Source: Roseiarcus sp. (GTDB lineage: Bacteria > Pseudomonadota > Alphaproteobacteria > Rhizobiales > Beijerinckiaceae). From it: a stretch of DNA of 22,158 bases. Positions 1 to 7,362 of this stretch are shown here, in pieces. Numbering within the stretch: the stretch's first letter is position 1; the number at the start of each line of letters is the position of its first letter. The position numbers and the translations under genes are program-made. The stretch spans positions 1 through 22,158 of the forward strand of contig JASLHV010000356.1 in NCBI GenBank assembly GCA_030153205.1. Reading direction: 5' to 3'. Under the pieces are notes generated by a model. The model worked only from the letters and a program-made list of their open reading frames with translations, ran no database searches and was not told the DNA's origin.

Positions 1-286
1 CGTTAGGCGCGACGGGATTCCTGACCGATCATGATTCGATGTCCCCGGTGTGGACACCAACATCTCTGGCATACCATGGGGCGGTCTTGAGGTGGGTGCA
101 AAATCAGAGCGCCGTCAGCTTGGAATTCAGCGTGCCGGGCGGCGACGACGGGCGGCGCGGAGAAGATGTTCTTCGAGGGCGAGGAAGTTTAAGCCGGCGC
201 CTCGCGCCGAGCCTTCGTGCTAGCCGCGACTGATCGAGCGTCGTAGAAACCCTGAGGCACTGGCCGCAGGTTGGGGAGGGTGCTCA
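1..286. other. Window edge and leader of the cyclase gene; no supported gene
   Basis: No convincing gene is visible here. One plus-strand frame starts with ATG at 31, encodes a CPRC zinc-ribbon-like start (Cys 4 and Cys 7), meets TGA at 88-90 and stays open until TAA at 190-192. Another frame is open from the window edge to about 233 and matches nothing I recognise. Two GANTC sites (CcrM targets) lie near 16-37. The last bases hold the GGGGAGGG ribosome binding site of the cyclase gene. A decayed small gene is possible. Confidence 0.4.
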
Positions 287-2023
287 ATGAAACGGCGGTT
301 GGCGGCGATTCTGGTTGGCGATATCGTTGGCTTTTCCGGCCTGATGGAGGCCGACGAGGAGGGCACGGCTCGGAGTCTCGCGGGCTGCCGCCGTTCGATC
401 GATGAAAAGATCGCCAAATGCGGCGGCCGCCTGTTCAAGGCGATGGGCGACGCGGTGCTCGTCGAGTTCGCGAGTCCGATCGAGGCTGTGCGTTGCGCCG
501 TCGATATTCGAACCGGGCTAGCTTTGGCGGCGCTGACCGAGGAGCGCCCGTTCCGCATGCGCTTCGGCCTGCACCTCGCCGACGTTCTGGTCGAAGGCGA
601 TGATCTGATCGGTGACGGCGTCAATCTCGCGGCGCGCATTCAGCAGGCCGCCGAGGCCAATGCGATCGACGTCAGCGGTGCGCTTTTCGAGCAGATTCGC
701 CGGACTTCGCCGTTCGCCTTTGACGACCGCGGGGAGCAGACTTTCAAAAACATCGTTGAACCGATCCGCGTTTATCGCCTACGCGGCGAGAGGGATCGAA
801 CCGCTTACCAGATCGCCTCGACCCAACCCAGGCCGGTCAGGCCGAAACGGGCCTACTCCCTCGCCGTCATGCCATTCGAGGTTTCCTCCGGCGACAAAGA
901 TCAAAAATATCTCGCCGATGGTCTCTCCGAAGAGCTCATTTTCGAGCTCGGCCGGTTCAAGAAACTCTTCATTAGTTCGCGTACGGCGACACGTGCGTTG
1001 GAGACGTCAGCCGCCGATCCGCAGACTGTGGGCGAAAAACTCGGCGTGCGATACGTACTCAACGGCGCAATCCGCCAGATCGGGACGCGGATTCGTATGA
1101 ATCTGTCGCTTTCCGAGACCGAGGCCGGCGTTGTCGTCTGGAGCGACCGGCGCGATGAGCACTTGGAAGCCTTGATCGACCACATGGACGATCTGGTCTC
1201 ACGGATCGCTGCAACCGTCTTGGGCCGCATTGAGGAAAGCGACATGGCGAGCGCGCGTAGACTCAAGCCCGAGTCGATGACCGCGTACGATTTTCACCTG
1301 CGTGGACTTGATCGCCACAGGCTCGGCGGCGTACTCGATGAAAACTATCGAGAGGCTGCGCGTTGGTTCGAGCGCGCCATGGAGGCGGACCCTGACTTTG
1401 CCCGACCTCTCGCCATGTCGGTCTGCGCGCTCTCGGGGCTTCCGGGGTTCGATCTGGACGATGCTGAGCGGCGTATCCAACGCGCCCTTGAGCTCGACCC
1501 CAATGAACCGGACGCGAACCGGATCATGGGGGTAATTCGCATGTACCGCGGCGACTTCGACGCAGCGCGCAAACATGTCGAAAAGGCGATGGAACTTAGC
1601 CCATCGGACGCCTACATAAAGGGCCGCGCCAGCGCGTTCTACATCTATTCCGGCGAGTCGGAACGGGCGCTGAGATTGCTCGACGAGGCCGCCGAACTCG
1701 ATCCTTTCTTGCCGGTCTGGTGCGTCGAGGAACGCGTGGCGGCGCTATACGCCCTCGCGCGATATCGCGAGTCGATCGAGGCGTCGCTGCAATTGCCGTT
1801 TCAGACCAGGCGATCGCGTTTGTTTCGAGCCGCCGCTCACGTGGCGCTGGGCGAAATGGACCAAGCGTCTAAAGTCGTCGCCGAGGCCATTGCTAGCGCG
1901 CCGGGGCTGACCTCGAAATTTGTCGAGGAGCAAGAGCACTATCGCGACCGCGCCGTTACGGAAGCCCTGATGGATAGCCTGATCCGGGCGGGGCTGCCAA
2001 TAGAGGCGAGCACGGCACGATAG
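287..2023 (+). CDS. Class III adenylate cyclase with TolB-like domain and TPR repeats
   Basis: This 578-residue protein should make cyclic AMP from ATP. Residues about 5-170 form a class III nucleotidyl cyclase domain. The metal-binding aspartates are D12 (GDIVGFS) and D55 (MGDAVLVEF). K51 and D105 occupy the adenine-specifying positions, and N112 and R116 (DGVNLAARI) fit the transition-state residues, so the active site looks complete and ATP-specific. Residues about 188-320 resemble the TolB/FlgO-like N-terminal domain (SLAVMPF, then YLADGLSEEL) that often follows the cyclase domain in rhizobial proteins. Residues about 325-578 are helical TPR-type repeats with A-x-ELDP-like ends. No signal peptide or clear membrane segment is seen, so it is probably cytoplasmic. 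The ATG at 287 follows a strong GGGGAGGG ribosome binding site. The gene stands alone; its partner and activating signal are unknown. Confidence 0.9.
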   Translation: MKRRLAAILVGDIVGFSGLMEADEEGTARSLAGCRRSIDEKIAKCGGRLFKAMGDAVLVEFASPIEAVRCAVDIRTGLALAALTEERPFRMRFGLHLADVLVEGDDLIGDGVNLAARIQQAAEANAIDVSGALFEQIRRTSPFAFDDRGEQTFKNIVEPIRVYRLRGERDRTAYQIASTQPRPVRPKRAYSLAVMPFEVSSGDKDQKYLADGLSEELIFELGRFKKLFISSRTATRALETSAADPQTVGEKLGVRYVLNGAIRQIGTRIRMNLSLSETEAGVVVWSDRRDEHLEALIDHMDDLVSRIAATVLGRIEESDMASARRLKPESMTAYDFHLRGLDRHRLGGVLDENYREAARWFERAMEADPDFARPLAMSVCALSGLPGFDLDDAERRIQRALELDPNEPDANRIMGVIRMYRGDFDAARKHVEKAMELSPSDAYIKGRASAFYIYSGESERALRLLDEAAELDPFLPVWCVEERVAALYALARYRESIEASLQLPFQTRRSRLFRAAAHVALGEMDQASKVVAEAIASAPGLTSKFVEEQEHYRDRAVTEALMDSLIRAGLPIEASTAR

Positions 2024-2049
2024 TCGGCCGCCCCAGACGATGGGACTTC

Positions 2050-2080
2050 GATGCTTTCGCAACAGCATCCTATTGATTTT
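2050..2080 (+). terminator. Weak candidate terminator after the cyclase gene
   Basis: A 6-bp stem (GATGCT at 2050-2055, AGCATC at 2064-2069) with an 8-base loop is followed by a T-rich stretch, CTATTGATTTT. It lies 27 bases after the cyclase stop codon. The stem is short and the T run is interrupted, so the call is tentative. Confidence 0.25.
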
Positions 2081-2101
2081 GCCGAGGAAATTTTATTTCG
2101 A

Positions 2102-2176
<75 letters not shown>

Positions 2177-2270
2177 ATCCGTCTCGGCCGGCCGAATACG
2201 CGGGGCGGCCTAAGGGGTCAAGAACGCGGGGCCTTGTGCCACAGGGCCGGGCGCGAGGCAAGGATCGGCA

Positions 2271-3260
2271 TCACGCCGCGCCGAGCCGCAGCAAATCCTG
2301 CAGGTGGACAATTCCGGCCACCCGCCGGTCCTCGTCGATCACGGGCAGGACGAGGATTTTCTTCTCGCTGAGGAGGCTCAGCGCCTCGGCGGCGAGCGCA
2401 TCCGGATCGATGGCCTGGGGCGAGCGGGTCATGATGTCGGCGACCGCCGCCTCCATCAAATTCGAGGGCATGCCGCGGCGAAGGTCGCCGTCGGTAATGA
2501 TGCCGGCGAGGCGCCCTTCCTCATCAACGACACAGACGCAGCCGAGCCGTTTTTGCGAGATTTCGACCACCGCCTCAGCCATCCGCGCGGTGCGGCCGAC
2601 GCGCGGGATGGCGTCGCCTTTATGCATGACGTCGCGGATGAGGGTGAGCCGCGCGCCGAGCTTGCCGCCGGGATGGAAAACCCCGAAGTCGGTCGCCGTA
2701 AAGCCTTTGACTTCGAGCAAGGCCATGGCCAGCGCGTCGCCGAGCACGAGCTGCATCGTCGTCGAGGTTGTCGGCGCAAGCCCATGCGGGCAGGCCTCCT
2801 GCGCGTCGGGCAAAATCAGGCGGATGTCGGCCTCGCGCCCGAGCGTCGATTCGGCATTGGAGGTCACTGCGATCAGCGCAATCCGATAGCGCCGCGTATA
2901 GGTGATGATCGCGGCGAGCTCCGCCGTCTCGCCGGACCAGGAAAAACAGAGAACGACATCGCCGGCCTGGATCATGCCGAGGTCGCCATGGCTCGCCTCG
3001 GCGGGGTGAACGAAATTCGCCGGCCGGCCCGTGGAGGCGAAAGTCGCGGCGATCTTGCGAGCGATATGGCCCGCCTTGCCCATGCCGCTGACGATGACCC
3101 GGCCCGGCGCCTCGGCAAGGACGCGCACCGCCTCTTCGAAGGCTGCGCCCAGCGCGCCCTCTTCGGCGCGGCCAAGCGCCTCCTCGAGCGCAAAAAGCCC
3201 CTGGCGTTCAATCTGGACGGCGCGAAGCGCGGCTTTCCTGTGCGAGGTCAGGGCGAGCAT
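2271..3260 (-). CDS. kdsD: Arabinose-5-phosphate isomerase (KdsD/KpsF/GutQ family)
   Basis: It interconverts D-ribulose 5-phosphate and D-arabinose 5-phosphate, the first step toward Kdo for lipopolysaccharide, in the cytoplasm. An N-terminal SIS sugar-isomerase domain (about residues 30-165) carries SGMGKAGHIARK, FVHPAEASHGDLGM and SGET. ACPHGLAPTTSTT and HPGGKLGARL follow, all hallmarks of the family. Two CBS domains fill about residues 190-325. The length (329 residues) matches E. coli KdsD. I chose ATG at 3260 because AAGAG lies seven bases upstream; the frame is also open from ATG at 3314, where no well-spaced ribosome binding site is seen. It is divergent from the outer-membrane protein gene, with a CtrA-like site between them, and belongs with the galU/galE envelope genes. 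Confidence 0.93.
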   Translation of the reverse strand: MLALTSHRKAALRAVQIERQGLFALEEALGRAEEGALGAAFEEAVRVLAEAPGRVIVSGMGKAGHIARKIAATFASTGRPANFVHPAEASHGDLGMIQAGDVVLCFSWSGETAELAAIITYTRRYRIALIAVTSNAESTLGREADIRLILPDAQEACPHGLAPTTSTTMQLVLGDALAMALLEVKGFTATDFGVFHPGGKLGARLTLIRDVMHKGDAIPRVGRTARMAEAVVEISQKRLGCVCVVDEEGRLAGIITDGDLRRGMPSNLMEAAVADIMTRSPQAIDPDALAAEALSLLSEKKILVLPVIDEDRRVAGIVHLQDLLRLGAA

Positions 3261-3335
3261 GCTTTGGCTCTTAACACCGCCAGCGCCGCATTGCATCCCG
3301 GCGGCGATTTTCATCCACCGAGCCGCGGCGCGCTG

Positions 3336-3358
3336 ATGGTTAAGCCCACATTAACCAT
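3336..3358. promoter_or_regulatory. CtrA-like binding site (perfect 8-7-8 inverted repeat)
   Basis: ATGGTTAA at 3336-3343 and TTAACCAT at 3351-3358 are exact reverse complements separated by seven bases. The core is TTAA-N7-TTAA, the known full site of the alphaproteobacterial cell-cycle regulator CtrA. It lies in the divergent gap, 65-87 bases before the outer-membrane protein start and close to the kdsD start. That CtrA acts here is inferred from the motif. Confidence 0.6.
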
Positions 3359-3422
3359 GCCGGCATAACGGTAAATCCAGCATTCGCGCGGGCGTCATTG
3401 GGCCGCGCCTTGAAGGATTGCC

Positions 3423-5018
3423 GTGACGTCGCGCAAAACGCCGCCCTGGCGCGCTTGGCGCCCTCTCGTCGCAGCGTTGGCGCTTTCGCCCGTCTTCGCC
3501 GCCGGCGCGCTTCATGCGCAGGAGGCCAATCCGCCGGCCCTGGGGCTTCGCAACGATTTGACCGAGGCGACGCCCGGCGCCGACGCTGCGCCAACGCCGT
3601 CTTCCACGGACGATGCGAACGCGCCTGACAAAGACGACGCCAAGACGAAAAAGCCGAAACCCGTCAAGCCGATCCTGGACAACAAGGACCAATCCCAGAA
3701 GGTCAATCGCGTCAGACCGCGGACGGACCGTCTGCCCAATTTGGAGCCCAAGGCCGCTCGTCTTGGCCTGCGCGGCGGTCCGGCTTTGCCCGATCCGAAC
3801 CTGATCCCCTCGCCGACAACCGCCGCCTTGCCGCCGCCGCCGCCAAGGCACAGGCCGAAGCCCGATGAAAATCCTTTTGACCCGACGGGCGTGATGGTCG
3901 GCGACCTGCGCCTTACGCCTTATGTCGAAGAGGATCTTGGTTACAGCACCAATCCGAACTTCATATCAGGTACGACAAAGGGCTCGCTCTTCGAGACGAC
4001 CGACATCGGCCTCGGCTTGCAATCGGATTGGGCGCGGAACGATCTGCACGCGGCGCTGCATGGCGCCTACACGGATTACTTCTCCTTCCAACAAGCCAAT
4101 GCGCCCAACGCTTCCGGCTCGATCGACGGGCGCCTCGACGTCACCCATGATCTATCCGTCGACGCGGAAGGCCGCTTCCAACTCGCGACGCAATTGCCCG
4201 GCTCCGTCTCCCTGCCGACCGGCGTCGTGTTAGGAACGAACCAGCGGCCGCTTTGGGAGACTTTCGGCGCGACGCTCGGCGGCACGCAGAAATTCGGCGA
4301 CTTCTCCGTCTCGCTGCATGGCTTGGTCGATCGCACCACGTACCAAAACGCGACATTGGCCGACGGGTCGATCGACAATCTCGCCAGCGACGATTTCACC
4401 GACTGGGGTTTGAAGGGACGCCTCGCCTATCAGATCAGCCCGATCGTCACGCCCTTTGTCGAAAGCGAAGTCGATACGCGGCGCTACGACGATATGGTCG
4501 ACGCCAACGGCTATGCGCGCACCTCTAACGGCGTCCTCGCCCGCGGCGGCGTCACCTTGGCCTTGAGCAATCAGCTCACCGGCGAAATCAGCGGCGGCTA
4601 CGGCGAGCGCCACTATCAAGACGCGCGCCTGCCGATGCTGGCGGCGCCGCTCTTCGACGCTTCGATTGTTTGGTCGGCGACGGCGCTGACCAAGGTGAGT
4701 TTGAAGGCGACGAGCTCCCTCTCGGATACGACGCTCGCCGCCTCTTCAGGCGCCGTTTCGCGCACCTATTCAATCGACATCTCGCATGCGCTTCGCCGCT
4801 ATCTCACGCTCGATGCGAGCGCGAGCATCGAGAAAGACGATTTCGTCGGCATCACGCAGGACGATACGATCACCAATCTCGCACTCAAAGTCGACTACAA
4901 CATCACGCGGGACATCATGCTGCGCGGCAGCGTCAGCCGTCAGCAATTTACCTCGAACGTGCCGAATTCGAACTATACCGCCGATATTTTCATGCTCGGT
5001 TTGAAGCTGCAGAGATGA
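3423..5018 (+). CDS. Outer-membrane beta-barrel protein (putative beta-barrel porin 2-like)
   Basis: This 531-residue protein begins with an export signal: a basic start, hydrophobic stretch, then AAGALHAQE with cleavage probably after HAQ or nearby. Residues about 35-150 are polar, low in complexity and rich in Lys, Asp and Pro, including a run of six prolines. From about residue 160 (LRLTPYVEEDLGYSTN) to the end there are repeated short alternating polar/hydrophobic strands typical of a barrel of the BBP2-like family. The last residues are LKLQR, not the usual C-terminal aromatic. The start is GTG at 3423, with AAGGATT upstream. The precise function is unknown; related proteins are often linked to polysaccharide export or adhesion. 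Its neighbours kdsD, galU and galE fit an envelope role. Confidence 0.8.
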   Translation: MTSRKTPPWRAWRPLVAALALSPVFAAGALHAQEANPPALGLRNDLTEATPGADAAPTPSSTDDANAPDKDDAKTKKPKPVKPILDNKDQSQKVNRVRPRTDRLPNLEPKAARLGLRGGPALPDPNLIPSPTTAALPPPPPRHRPKPDENPFDPTGVMVGDLRLTPYVEEDLGYSTNPNFISGTTKGSLFETTDIGLGLQSDWARNDLHAALHGAYTDYFSFQQANAPNASGSIDGRLDVTHDLSVDAEGRFQLATQLPGSVSLPTGVVLGTNQRPLWETFGATLGGTQKFGDFSVSLHGLVDRTTYQNATLADGSIDNLASDDFTDWGLKGRLAYQISPIVTPFVESEVDTRRYDDMVDANGYARTSNGVLARGGVTLALSNQLTGEISGGYGERHYQDARLPMLAAPLFDASIVWSATALTKVSLKATSSLSDTTLAASSGAVSRTYSIDISHALRRYLTLDASASIEKDDFVGITQDDTITNLALKVDYNITRDIMLRGSVSRQQFTSNVPNSNYTADIFMLGLKLQR

Positions 5019-5029
5019 CTTCGGCCAAT

Positions 5030-5048
5030 CCGCGCGGTCTTCGCGCGG
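5030..5048 (+). terminator. Stem-loop just after the barrel gene stop
   Basis: CCGCGCG (5030-5036) and CGCGCGG (5042-5048) form a perfect 7-bp GC stem with loop GTCTT, beginning 12 bases after the stop codon. No real T tract follows, so it may act with Rho or only protect the mRNA end. Confidence 0.4.
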
Positions 5049-5067
5049 CGGCCTTCACCTAAGCCGT

Positions 5068-5113
5068 GCGTGGGCGAGGGTGGCCCGAAGGGCCGGATGA
5101 GGGTGAGCGCCGC
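5068..5113. repeat. Candidate dispersed intergenic repeat with GGCCCGAAGGGCC palindrome
   Basis: In the gap between the convergent barrel and galU genes lies GAGGGTGGCCCGAAGGGCC followed by GGATGAGGGTGAGCGCC. It contains a hairpin, GGCCC-GAA-GGGCC, at 5082-5094. From memory this resembles a short intergenic repeat scattered in many proteobacterial genomes. Only one copy is in this window, so repeat status is not shown by the sequence itself. It could also serve as the galU transcript end. Confidence 0.4.
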
Positions 5114-5125
5114 GGTACGTAATTT

Positions 5126-6007
5126 TCACCCCAAAAGCTTCTTGATCTCCGCTCGCAGCGACGGCGCCAGATCTTCGCGCGCGAGGGCGAAGGCGATGTT
5201 GGCGGTGAGGAAACCGAGCTTCGAGCCGGTGTCGTACGTTCGTCCATCGAAACGAACGCCGTGGAATTTCTGACCTTTGCTCAGAGCGATCATGCCGTCG
5301 GTGAGCTGGATTTCGCCGCCCGCGCCTTTCTCCACCTTCTCCAGAATCGAGAATATTTCCGGCTGCAAGATATAGCGCCCGGAGATGATCAGGTTGGATG
5401 GCGCGGTTCCCTGCTTCGGCTTTTCGACCATTCCTTTGATTTCGAAGGAATGGCCGTAGTCGGCGCCGACGGCGACGATTCCGTATTGATGAGTTTCTTC
5501 GGACGGAACCTCTTCGACGGCGATGATATTGCCGCCATGGCGGCGATAGGCGTCGAGACATTGGGCGAGGCAACGGCTTTCGCGGCCGCCGCTCATCGTG
5601 ATCATGTCCGGCAAGAGAACCGCGAAAGGTTCATCGCCGACGATTTCCCGCGCGCACCAGACCGCATGGCCGAGGCCGAGCGGCGCCTGTTGCCGCGTGA
5701 AGCTGGTCGCCCCGGCCGCCGGCAAGTCGGCGAGCAGCGCGTCGAATTCCTTTTGCTTGCCGCGCTTCTTCAGCGTGTCGTCCAGTTCGTAGGCGATATC
5801 GAAATGGTCTTCGATCACCGCCTTGTTGCGGCCGGTGACGAAGATGAAATGCTCGATCCCCGCTTCACGCGCCTCATCGACGACATGCTGAAGCACGGGT
5901 CGGTCGACGACCGTGAGCATTTCCTTGGGCATAGCCTTGGTCGCGGGCAAAAACCGCGTGCCGAGACCGGCGACGGGAAGAACGGCTTTACGGACAGGTT
6001 TGCTCAT
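5126..6007 (-). CDS. galU: UTP-glucose-1-phosphate uridylyltransferase
   Basis: GalU makes UDP-glucose from UTP and glucose 1-phosphate, supplying lipopolysaccharide, exopolysaccharide and the GalE epimerase. The 293-residue protein opens with KAVLPVAGLGTRFLPATKAM (about residues 7-26), the nucleotide-binding signature of bacterial GalU, followed by PKEMLTVVDRPVLQHVV. FVTGRNKAVIEDHFD, the LLPDM metal-site region, EEVPSEETHQYGIV and MVEKPK are all family motifs. The frame runs upstream to 6079, but ATG at 6007 is the natural start: the family's N-terminus begins there and GGAGG lies upstream. It is divergent from galE across about 130 bp, which must hold both promoters. It converges with the barrel gene. 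Confidence 0.96.
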   Translation of the reverse strand: MSKPVRKAVLPVAGLGTRFLPATKAMPKEMLTVVDRPVLQHVVDEAREAGIEHFIFVTGRNKAVIEDHFDIAYELDDTLKKRGKQKEFDALLADLPAAGATSFTRQQAPLGLGHAVWCAREIVGDEPFAVLLPDMITMSGGRESRCLAQCLDAYRRHGGNIIAVEEVPSEETHQYGIVAVGADYGHSFEIKGMVEKPKQGTAPSNLIISGRYILQPEIFSILEKVEKGAGGEIQLTDGMIALSKGQKFHGVRFDGRTYDTGSKLGFLTANIAFALAREDLAPSLRAEIKKLLG

Positions 6008-6137
6008 TGTTTGGCTCGTTCCTCCGTCAGGATTTAGATCGTCGTGGTGACGCGCTTTTAGCAATTTCGCTTTATCCACGCACGTGCTCTAGGGATCAAT
6101 TGACGCGGCGCGGGCCTTTCGCGGCTGAGGAAGATTT

Positions 6138-7127
6138 ATGGCGGTTCTGGTTACCGGCGGCGCCGGCTATATCGGCGGACATATGGCGTTGGCGCTCATC
6201 GATGCCGGCGAAAAGCCGATCGTGGTTGATAATTTGTCGACTGGCTTCGCCTGGGCTGTGCCGCAAGAGGCGACATTGGTCGTCGGCGATTTCGGCGACC
6301 AGGCGCTGATCGCGCGCCTGATCGAGGAGCATGAAATCGACGCCATCGCCCATTTCGCGGCGAAAATCGTCGTCCCGGAATCGGTCGCCGATCCGCTCGG
6401 CTATTATCTGAATAACGTCGCCAATGCGCGGAACTTGATCGAGACGGCGGTGAAAGGCGGGGTTCGCCAATTCATTTTTTCCTCCACCGCTGCGGTCTAT
6501 GGCGAAACCGGCGTGGAGCCGGTCGGCGAGGATACGCCGCTCGCGCCCGTCTCGCCCTATGGCCGCTCCAAGCTCATGGTCGAATGGATGCTTGCCGATG
6601 CCGGCAAGGCGCATGACTTGCGCTCAATCGTATTGCGTTACTTCAATGTCGCCGGCGCCGACCCGAAAGGGCGCCTCGGGCAATCGAGCCCGATGGCGAC
6701 CCATTTGATCAAACGCGCGGTGCAAACCTCGCTCGGCCGTCACAAGAGCATGGACATCTTCGGCCTCGATTATCCGACGCAAGACGGCTCCTGCTTGCGC
6801 GATTACATCCAAGTCTCTGACCTCATCGACGCGCATATGGCGGCGCTCAAACATTTGCGCGAGGGCGGCGAGAGCCAGACCTTCAATTGCGGCTATGGCC
6901 GCGGCTATTCGGTTCTGGAAGTCGTCGACGTGGTCAAGCGCGTGTCCGGCGTCGACTTCAAGGTCAATTTCGCCGGTCGTCGCGCTGGCGACCCGGCGGC
7001 AATCGTCGCTAAAGCCGATCGCATCCGCTCAGAGCTCGGCTGGCGGCCGCAGCGCGACGACCTCTCAGAAATCGTCCGGCAGGCGCTCGATTGGGAGCGT
7101 CGTCTGCACAATCTTCAGCCTTCCTAA
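6138..7127 (+). CDS. galE: UDP-glucose 4-epimerase
   Basis: GalE interconverts UDP-glucose and UDP-galactose with tightly bound NAD and provides galactose for envelope polysaccharide. This 329-residue extended short-chain dehydrogenase has the NAD-binding GGAGYIGGH at residues 7-15 and D31-N32 (VDNLSTG) contacting the adenosine ribose. The catalytic set is S116/T117 (FSSTAAVYG) with Y141 and K145 (YGRSK). RYFNVAGAD, then SCLRDYIQVSDL and NCGYGRGYSVLEV complete the usual epimerase pattern. ATG at 6138 follows GAGGAAG. Length is normal for GalE. It lies divergent to galU, which makes its substrate. Confidence 0.95.
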   Translation: MAVLVTGGAGYIGGHMALALIDAGEKPIVVDNLSTGFAWAVPQEATLVVGDFGDQALIARLIEEHEIDAIAHFAAKIVVPESVADPLGYYLNNVANARNLIETAVKGGVRQFIFSSTAAVYGETGVEPVGEDTPLAPVSPYGRSKLMVEWMLADAGKAHDLRSIVLRYFNVAGADPKGRLGQSSPMATHLIKRAVQTSLGRHKSMDIFGLDYPTQDGSCLRDYIQVSDLIDAHMAALKHLREGGESQTFNCGYGRGYSVLEVVDVVKRVSGVDFKVNFAGRRAGDPAAIVAKADRIRSELGWRPQRDDLSEIVRQALDWERRLHNLQPS

Positions 7128-7156
7128 TCGCGCCTGGCCAAGGGATTTCGGCCGCT

Positions 7157-7179
7157 CGGCGCCTGAAAATCAGGCGCCG
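7157..7179 (+). terminator. Stem-loop after galE
   Basis: CGGCGCCTGA (7157-7166) and TCAGGCGCCG (7170-7179) form a perfect 10-bp stem with loop AAA, 30 bases after the galE stop. There is no T run, so termination would need help, but a transcript boundary here suits the next operon. The remainder of the 231-bp gap to livG shows only a short upstream reading frame. Confidence 0.5.
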
Positions 7180-7296
7180 TGGCGCAACGTTCCCCTTCGA
7201 CCATGAGCGGCGTTTTGACGCCTGAGCCGGAGCGCCTAATCCTGATGCGCGCTACGAAAAGCTTAGATAGAACGGTCTTGACGCGTCGGGGGTGCG

Positions 7297-7362
7297 ATGG
7301 AAGATGCTGAAAAACCACGCGTTAGGGAGAACGCCATGCCCGCACTCGGGCGAGCGGAATGA
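7297..7362 (+). CDS. Possible 21-codon upstream ORF coupled to livG
   Basis: ATG at 7297 opens a 21-residue frame ending with TGA at 7360-7362, which overlaps the livG start as ATGA. The internal in-frame ATG at 7336 has TAGGGAGA just upstream, the best ribosome binding site in this leader, while livG itself has none that is clear. Translation of this short frame could feed ribosomes into livG. No recognisable peptide motif is present and a chance ORF remains likely. Confidence 0.25.
   Translation: MEDAEKPRVRENAMPALGRAE

Noticed and set aside
2304..3368. 354-residue plus-strand frame opposite kdsD
   Set aside because: It is antisense to kdsD, whose SIS and CBS domains are unmistakable; the frame resembles nothing known to me.
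7181..7196. Sigma-54 type promoter before livG
   Set aside because: The GG and GC elements are not at the required -24/-12 spacing.
7278..7306. TTGACG at 7278-7283 as the livG promoter -35
   Set aside because: The matching -10 at 17 bases spacing (AAGATG) is poor, so I do not list it as a promoter.
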